Origin: Elysia marginata | Taxonomy: Eukaryota; Mollusca; Gastropoda; Plakobranchidae | Reading direction: 5' to 3' | NCBI GenBank assembly: GCA_019649035.1 | Contig: BMAT01010125.1 | Coordinates: 29,826-75,718, forward strand | Length of the DNA: 45,893 nucleotides | Shown here: positions 36,101 to 45,100 of the stretch, in pieces | Position numbering within the stretch: the first letter of the stretch is position 1 | Layout: each line of letters begins with the position of its first letter | Translations under genes and position numbers: made by a program | The notes under the pieces: generated by a model | The model's input: only the letters and a program-made list of their open reading frames with translations | Database searches by the model: none | Told to the model about the DNA's origin: nothing

Positions 36101-39100
36101 AAGGTGATATTCTGGCTGAAAGATTTGAAGGTAATTTTCTCTTCTTTTTTAATTGGAATTCAAATAGCCTTGTAAAACCAAAATGTGCATTTCTGAGAAA
36201 CAATTTGTAAGTTTTCTCTTTCAGGATTAAAATGTTAAAAAAGAACATGCAAAATATTGTGGGTAAAATTTTTTAAAACTATTTTTGTACCCTAAAGACA
36301 AAATCATTTGATTTTTGAGAGTTTTAACTATGTTGTGAGACAAAACAACCCATGAAAAGTGTTGGTTTTGTCTTGTGACCAAAGTTCACACCAGGTAAGT
36401 CTCAATGTGAGCTTAGAGGATGGTTTGCTATTGGCATCTGTGATTTGCAAACTATGTAAGTCTGACAATGTTTTCTTTCTCCTGTAAAGCTTAAAACTTA
36501 ATCAAAGATTACATGGTTTGCAGTTTTCACCATTGATATTTGACAGCCATATACTGTACTGAGTAGGCAAGACAACATGAGCTCGGACTTACTGCATACA
36601 AATGTGATAGAGATCCAGCTTGATGCAAAGTTGTATTTCTTCATCATGGTGGAAGAGGCTGGACAAAGGAGAGTGTTGAATGTTATGAAAGAGGAAAGCA
36701 AATGGCGAGTTTCATTTCAAAACACATACCCATTTTTTGAAAACCGAGATTTTATATGAAAACAACTTAAATCCATATTTTCTCTCAGTTAAAAATATTA
36801 ATTTCTTAAATTGGTTAGAGTTCAAAAGTATGTGCGACAGCTTATACTCTGAGAGAGAGAAACAAAGAATCTCTGATGATGAAGAAAAAACAAGCAGTTT
36901 TTGCCCCTTTTCTCAGCTTTTTGAAATTGGCTTATAGCACATTTTGTTAGGGAACCCTAGGAAACACCTTAAATACTTTAACACTTTCAACATAATGTTC
37001 AGGCGCTACAATTCATGTCTTTAAATGTATACAGAAAACATTGATTTAAAATTCAATGAAAATATAATGCCTGAAAAATGGTTATTGTGTAGATTGTCCA
37101 ATTTATATCCTAATTAGCCCCCCTAAAAAAACGAAAAAAAAAAACAACATATGCACACACAAATAAACCAAATTAAAAAAAAAAAACCAAAGAAAACAAG
37201 AGTGAATCTTAAAGGTCTTGGATATTTTCTTTGAGAGCTTCATTACAAACAATACTCTGATGACTAAATTAGTAATGTTTTCTGAAGGAAAAAAAAAATC
37301 AAAGGAACAATCACCCACATCTACTTATTTATTATCTTGATTTAGCTTGTTTACAGTATAAACACTACAGTATCTATAAGGTCAAAGAAAAAAAAAAATT
37401 CCCTGCCTTATCACCTGTAGTTGAGTTCTGTAAAGGACATGGAAGATTCCCAATTGTTCAATAGTCCCTTAGACATGCGATCTTCAAAGCTAAACTTTAT
37501 GATTTTCATTGGAGCTGCTAGTTCCCAATGATATTAAATCTGTCAAGCATGAGTTCCTGGGAATGTTTTTCCCTCGAACCTGGCCTCCTTAGCTATTTAT
37601 AGCATAGGACTAAGATGCAGAATATCTGTCTGGGACCTTGGCAGGAAAATAAAAACGCCCCTATCCCATTAATCAAGTTGTCAGCTTAAAGGGTTAAAAC
37701 TAGGAAAAAATACTAGTCTTAGGTTTCTTAACATGTATTTTACCAATCATAACTGAGTCTCTACAATCCTAATGCTAAATGACTTACTTGATATGCTGAT
37801 TGTTTCAATGAGGATCCACAAAAAGTTGCCGGCAATCACAGTGTCTAGGGTAATCAAATGAAAAATTGAACAAATATGAGGAGCAGCCAGGCAAAACCAA
37901 GCATGCATCAATAAAATTGCGTATTAAGTAATTGGTACCATAACAAAGCTAAATTTTGAATTTTACAACTTTATAGCTCATGTAGAGCCCAAGATATTGC
38001 TTGTTAAAATCACCATGAATAAAGAATCTAAGAATAAAGTAGACAAGTAAAACTTCCTTTTTAACAATTTCTATACATGCCTGGTTTCATCTAGCTGCCC
38101 CTCATATGATTTTCACAACTATGTTTAGAAAAAACATAATTTTAATTTATAAATTGTTTTTTTTTATCAAATAGTACTAGAAATATTTTCTTTACCCATT
38201 TACAATTATATAACAGTTAAACTACAAATAAAACCTACATTTGAAGAGTAAAACTCGACAAAATACTTTAAATTCTATGATCTGGAAATATATTTCCTAA
38301 AAAAGCCATTAGAATATAAGCCAGCAATAAGTATACTTTCAAATAAAAAATTATTTACTTACAGATAAAATAATCAAAATACTTCCAGGTAGCAAAGCAA
38401 TGTAGACCTGTAATAAGTAGGTACAATACAGCTTTAAACATGGGCTAGCCAGTAAACAACAATCACATTTACAACAAGTGAAAATGCCTTCTACAAAAAT
38501 CTAATTAGCGAATTCAAATATACTTCAAGTTTTTCTCTTGAGGCAAATCAGTTGGTAAGATGCAAATAAAGGTTAAGAAAAGCATAAAAAGGTAAAAATG
38601 GATGGAACCAAAAAACTTTGACGAATAAATCCTGACTAGGATTTTAGTCCACAGTCTTCTATGCAGAATAAAAGTTTTAAATAATAATCTGTGAATGATT
38701 AAGTTTATGATGAATTTTGCTCACAGAAAGTCTTCAAGACACACACGCATGTTAGACTGGGGAAACTTAGCTTTTGAGCTACACGCNNCCCCCCCCCCCC
38801 CCCCAAGTGACCTTATCAAGTCACATGTCAAGTGCTGGCCAAAACAGGGATTCCCTTTTCCTGCACTGCATTCACTAAAATGTTAGTTTTTACTTGCAAT
38901 AAATTTAAAATTCAATGACCTAGAAAGAATGAGGCCTTTATTCGATAAAGTTAAAGAAATATAATGCAGTGAAATAAGCCAACACATTTAATGTTATAAT
39001 AGTGGGAGGGTAATTTTGCCCTTGCATATAATTTGTGCATGGTAAGGATTACCCTCACCATATGTCACCTGCAAAGAGTTCCTCGTTTTCAAATTATGTA

Positions 39101-42100
39101 TAATAATCCAGATAATAGTCATCCAAACAATTCTCTGTATAGTAAAATTGAATAGAGACTCTCTGCGCCTGGGCTAGCATAGTTTGTATTTTATTCAGTT
39201 CAGCCATGCAACAAACAGGCTTAGGCAGGGCCTGACATTTTAATCAGTTGACTAAAAGAAAGATTATATTACGTAGGTGCAGTGTGTAACCAACAAGAGA
39301 ACCAGAGTTTACAAATCTTTGATTTTACATAAATCATGTGATACAAAGCAAAAATGATAATTGTCAAAGGCTTGATATATTTGTATCTTTTCTTTAAAGT
39401 AGTACCTTAGTTCAGACTGTTCTGCACAAACAGAGCATTTATTTTATATAGCGTTTTTGTTTTAGCTGGTTGAGCAATGGCTTAGAGTTTTGCTGATGTT
39501 TTAAGGTGTGAAAATAGGAGAAAAAAAAAACAATAAAAAAAAAACACCTTCACCAAGAAACTCCTTTTTTAGTGAGCGTTGTGGCGACATGGTATAAGCT
39601 ATGGTTCTCTAAGTGGCAAGGCGGTGGGTGCCAAAGCTACTATAAATCAAAGGTTCGAATCATACTAGAGGCAGACATTTCAGGCCTTTCCACTTAAATC
39701 CTACTTCTCTCTACTGCTAACTACATACCTTTAAAACTTTTCAATCCTGTGAAAATAGGATAACAAGGTAACTGCATTTCTATGTTGCAAATAGTTGCTC
39801 CCCTTCTTCCTAATTTATTGTTACCAAAACATGAATGAGCTCAACCCATAGCTCACATTGAAATGCCAAGTCTAGACTATATTTCGTTATTTTCTTTGAA
39901 AATATATAGGAATATTGGTGGTTGTGATCACACATTGTCTGACTTTTGTCTGTTTTGAGAATTTTTCTGTATGTTTGCAAGCCTTTCCACCAAAAATAGT
40001 TTTATCATAATGTCAGGAAACCAGGCAGCCTGAAGAGCTTGTCATAGCATTTCAATTATATCTAGTACTCAGATGGGCACTGTCTTTTCATTTTTTTCAA
40101 AAATGGTTTCTTTATACAGATTCAATTTATTTACACATTCATATATCATAAAAAAATATTTATTATTTTCATCAGGTAAAGTTTGCTCACCAAAATTTAT
40201 GAAAATGTTGCCCGTAAAAAGTGGGCGCTCTTAAAAAAAAAAAGATTTTATTTTACCTTTAGCTTTTGCAGTCAAAGACCAAAAATATTTTATAGACTTC
40301 GAATTCTTTTATGCCTCTCTATACTTACACTGTATAGCTCAAACTTTTAGTCTATTGAATCTATAGCATGTTTTTTTTATTCATTTATCTACAAAGAATC
40401 TTATAGTCTAGGAGTTTACGCAGCACAGAAACTTGTCCTGAAAGAGTGTTGTTTCTAAAAATTCATATTAAATCACATAAAAACTCTTCACAGCCCTAAC
40501 TTTCATAATTTGTCATAAATATTCTCTTCTTTCAGTATAACTGATTTTTAAAGAAAATAAAAATGTTTCGATTTTGATGAATAGTCAATTAAATGAATCC
40601 TCTTTAAAAATCTTAATGGAAATTATTTTTCTTTTCAGCATAGTATTAAAAGTTTTTTTTATTAACATATTTTATCATCGATGAGAAGTAAAAAATAGAG
40701 CGCTTTATTTGCAAAAGCTGCACTTTATAATGGTTACAAAAAAGATGAAGTTTGCATCAATAAAACTGGAGATATCACGTTGCAAATTTTAACAAAATTG
40801 CTCATTATCGACGTTTTCTGCTGGTGCATTGGCAGGCTTGCTGACCGCGTAATGGACCCTGGTGGACAGGTAATTAATTGCTGACATGTGGACCGGCTCC
40901 TATTTAATGGGGCAAGAAAGAACGAAATTGCCGCTCAACGCAAGTGTTTCTAACCGCTGTGCACAACATTCACGACAGAAATAAGTGTACTTTAAGCCTA
41001 CAATGACAAAACATATATTTGAAAATTAGTGGAGAGCAAACCTTTGAATAGACTTCTAAATGGTTGTGGAAAATCGGACGACCATAAATCAGCCTCACTC
41101 TTAAGCTGTGGGGGAAAAAAAAGGATTAAAATCATCAAAATTAAAAATATCCAATTGCTTGTAAATCAAGCTGCAAATAGTTCTAACACTAACAGTATTC
41201 AAATAACCTAAATAAAAATAAATACTAAGAATAATGATTACAATTATGTATATATACAAGCTTTTCATTGTCTTTCTAGTGACATTTTTTCAAACACATA
41301 TAAAACCAGGGGAAAAAAAGAAAATGAGCCAAGCATTGTATCTCACATAAAACAAATGTCATTTTGCACAAGTTATGCTAGGGTTATTCTTATTTGAATA
41401 AAAGGTCAAGAACAACAGTTATGCACAAGAAGAAAATCCCAACAGTTGGAAAAAACAAATAGGAAAAGTCGGAAAATGAAAAAAATTGAAGGCTACCACT
41501 AACAGTTTCCTACTGACCTTCCACTTTAACCGTACCACATCATAGACTCGGAAAAACTCCTCATTGCTCAGAGTTCCAGATTTGCTTGAGTTGAGAGACT
41601 TAAACATGAGGTAGTACTCTCTCCTTGCTGGAAACAATTAAAACCATAGTTTAAGGCTGTTTGGTCTCTCTTAAAAAGTGACCAATTTGTGAGATACCAA
41701 AACTTAGCAAAGGCAGCTTAACCCACGAAGTGTCGGCCGGCTGATTAAATCGGCCTATAAAAGGGAATTTTTTTTTTAGCACTAATGCTAATGGAAATTA
41801 TGATGCAAAAATTAATATGTGACACTTCAAGGGTTAAGAAAACTTTTTAATCTCTATTTTTTTTCAATTAGTACCATGTCAATTTATAAGGGTAAAACTA
41901 TAAGATGCTTATAAAAATTCAATTAGGTGTGTTCTCAAGCCATGAGTCATGGATTCATATTCGATAAGATTGCTTTTTTAGAATACTTTTAACCTCTAGT
42001 AGCATGCCAAATTTGCTTTTTGACATCTTGATTTTAATCACTAATCTGAGATGCAACCAGAAATGGCATTTTAGCATCCTGCAACGCATCTGCTTTTGAC

Positions 42101-45100
42101 TTTTAGATCTAGTTCTAAATAGAGGCTTTTTTAATTCTGGTAATATTCATTCATAAGAAACACAACACTTTTCCAATCTGTTTTGAATTTCTATTCCGAA
42201 TTTGCAAAATTCATCCACTCCTTTTATTTTTTTGAGAAAGTGCAGGTTTAAATACTTGTGTTCATTCAATTCTATAATCAAAAGAAAACAAAGAAATTAG
42301 ATCTATAGATTTCCTATACAGATCAAGTGCTAGTTTAAACTCCACATTCTGACATACACTGAAATGATAGCTCAGCAGTTTAGTGGTTAAGACAGTTACT
42401 CTCAACAGACTGAAATTAAGATCATGATAAAATTTCACAGCATGAGGTGACTTCAAAAGTTGAAGTCAAGATTTTAGCTGACACTAGATTCATAGGTACT
42501 TATAAAAAAATTATAGAATTAGTGCTGCTTCTTTATCTTTTGAGTAAGTGTACTAATTGCTCTGTCTCGTCCTATGTTTTGTCGTATGTCTTCTGTCAAC
42601 TGGCCGGCCTGACGTTTCAAGAGCTAATACATGAGAGCAGGGATAGGAATGTCTGGAAGGTAACGTGGCAGCAAGCGGAGCTCCTACCACGGTGATTGGA
42701 GATTGGGACAGTGTAAATTCTGTCAACAGGTGCCTTTTACATAATATACAAAGCTATGTGACTGGTAATTTGATAGTGATTGTGAATCACAACTTCAATT
42801 GAAGAACAAAAGTAGATCATAGAGGAAACTTGAGAAAAAATAGACATGTCACTGGGAATTTGGTGGGAGTCGCAATAAGCAAGCACTTTGACACAGTCTC
42901 ATTTGAAAGTGAAGGAGACTGACAAAATGGCATATCTTATTTTTCAGTGGTTTGAAAAAATTGACCCTCCGGCCTATTGGTGTAACTCATTTACTAAGCA
43001 TGAAGTGGGCTATCTACATCCTTTTTTTATAAAAAAAATGACTCACCAAATTTTAAATAACTTACTACCCTAATATAGGCCATGACATTGTGATATGTGC
43101 ATGTCAAAATGATATATTTCTGAGATATGCCATTTCTTTAGTGTCGTCACTTTACAAAAAAAAAAAAACAATACTGTACAAAACTCACTTCTATTGGGTT
43201 GGAAATATTCCATCATGCCTATGAAATGCTTTACATTCATCTGATGACGGTTCTGAAATCAAAAGACAGAGGAAAGAAATATATACAACAACCAATATCT
43301 TTTACTTAAAAAGGATGCGTTTAAAATTACTGTAAATATTTTTTCTTGCAACCATCCATGTGAGTTGAGTGATGAGCTTTGCACAATAAAAAAAGTAGGT
43401 ACTTCAAATACAAACTGCAAACAGTTTTTTTTTACTTGAGAAGTTTTAATATAGATATATACAATTAGAGTTAAATTCTTAATTTTTGAAATGGTGAGAA
43501 AAAAAATAGAAGAAAAATGGTGTTATTTCATCTTCATACCTCCATTAAAGATTTTCTGAGACTCTTTGCAAGGTATTTCATTTACAGAGCTTTTGAAATT
43601 TTCAATTCTTTATCCCAAAAAGAAAGATCTGTTGGTATAACCTACGGGTGTATAGGTATTGATACAGAGACCCTTACGTCTGGACACTAGTTCTCATGAG
43701 TCCTGCAATAAAACTTCAAATTAAAAAAAACCACTTAAGATTGAAAGATTTAAGGTATGTAATTAGTAATGGACTAAAGTGAGCTCAAAGTGAAAATATG
43801 CACAAAAAAGTGCTTGCTTCTTGGAAGGCACTCTCCGTCTCACTACTCAAGGAATAAAGCTTTCACCATGTTGCCACTTTGCTTCTAAGAAAAGACTTTT
43901 TTTTATTTCATGGGCTTATCTAAAAAAATATAAAATGTTAGTGATTAAGAAATGATCAAAGAAATATGACCAACCTCTTGAGTGACAAGCAATCTAAAAG
44001 CATGCATGCAGCCCTCATGCTTGTGGAAGAAAAGAGACTTGACTTTGGATTTCTCCAAGTTCGAAAAACTGTCGTACACCACGGCCAGAAGCTGTGAAAA
44101 TCAAAGTGAGAGTGATTTTACAAAGTTTTCATGTGTTGATGACTTTACATCAAGCAGTTAAAAGACCTCATAAACTAAGGATAATCACTTCTTCTCATGT
44201 AAAATACAATGAACAACCTTCCTTGGTCTTACAGAAAGCAAATCAATAGAAAAGTGAATTCAAGAACCATATACCAGAAAAAAAAAATAAAATGGAAACC
44301 TTACAGAAAGCAAATTAATAGAAAAGTGAATTCAAGAACCATATAACAGAAAAAAAAATGGAAACAGTCAGCCCACCGAGAGCACAAACAGCACTTACCA
44401 AATTCATGAGGAAGTAAAGCTCCAGACTTAGATACACAATAAAGAAAAGAGCGTAAAACCTGGACTTGTGGTACGAGGGCATCATCACATCAGGGTAACT
44501 GCCAAACACAATAGTGATCAGAAGGTAAAATCAGATAGTAACAAGAAATAATGAAGAAGAAAATAATTCAGCTAGTTGTTTTTTTTTTTTGAGAGTGGCA
44601 AAGTTTTAAGATGAAACTGCCAGATTTTTATAGTATGCAATATCTGCTAAAACTTTAAAATAGATCTATGCTCATTCAATGTTGTTTTCATATCATTCTA
44701 AAGGTTTCAATAGGACTTTCAAAGTAAGTGCCACCCGCCCTTCCCCCCATTAAACACAAACTTTAAGGGGACAATTACAAAAAAGTATCTTTTAAACAGG
44801 CTCATCACTCCAGACTTATGTCAACATCTAAATCTACTTGGTACTTAACCCTTTACTTAATTAACCAATAGAGAAAATAAATTTGTGGTTATTTTCAGAG
44901 TGCTTGTTGATATATGGCTGTTAAACCTACATAAACACATGAAATAAGGCAATTTAGTGCTATTTAAAAGTAATAATCCAACCAAAAAGTGGAATATTGA
45001 AAATTGATGGGATTCAAATTGAAAGAACCAAAGAAAACAAACAATTCTACCTGAAAGCTTGAAGATTTGGAGGATGAATAACTGGGCTCCTCTTTCAAAC

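Larger units (their letters stand above)
38408..41041. other. TPC1 intron 6-7
   Basis: The intron is 2.6 kb. It contains the two-N gap next to a C run at 38787-38805 and a possible degraded SINE at 39597-39770. Around 40800-40960 the sequence is G+C-richer, but no family was recognised. Confidence 0.4.

Noticed and set aside
36577..36759. Plus-strand ORF of 60 codons
   Set aside because: It is the opposite-strand shadow of TPC1 exon 9, which is supported by splice sites, phase and alignment.
38408..38990. Idea that a TPC1 exon is lost in the two-N gap
   Set aside because: The expected linker exon was found at 41042-41105, and all phases close without a further exon.
42366..42425. tRNA-like A box in TPC1 intron 4-5
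   Set aside because: No convincing B box or cloverleaf follows; too weak to call a SINE or tRNA.
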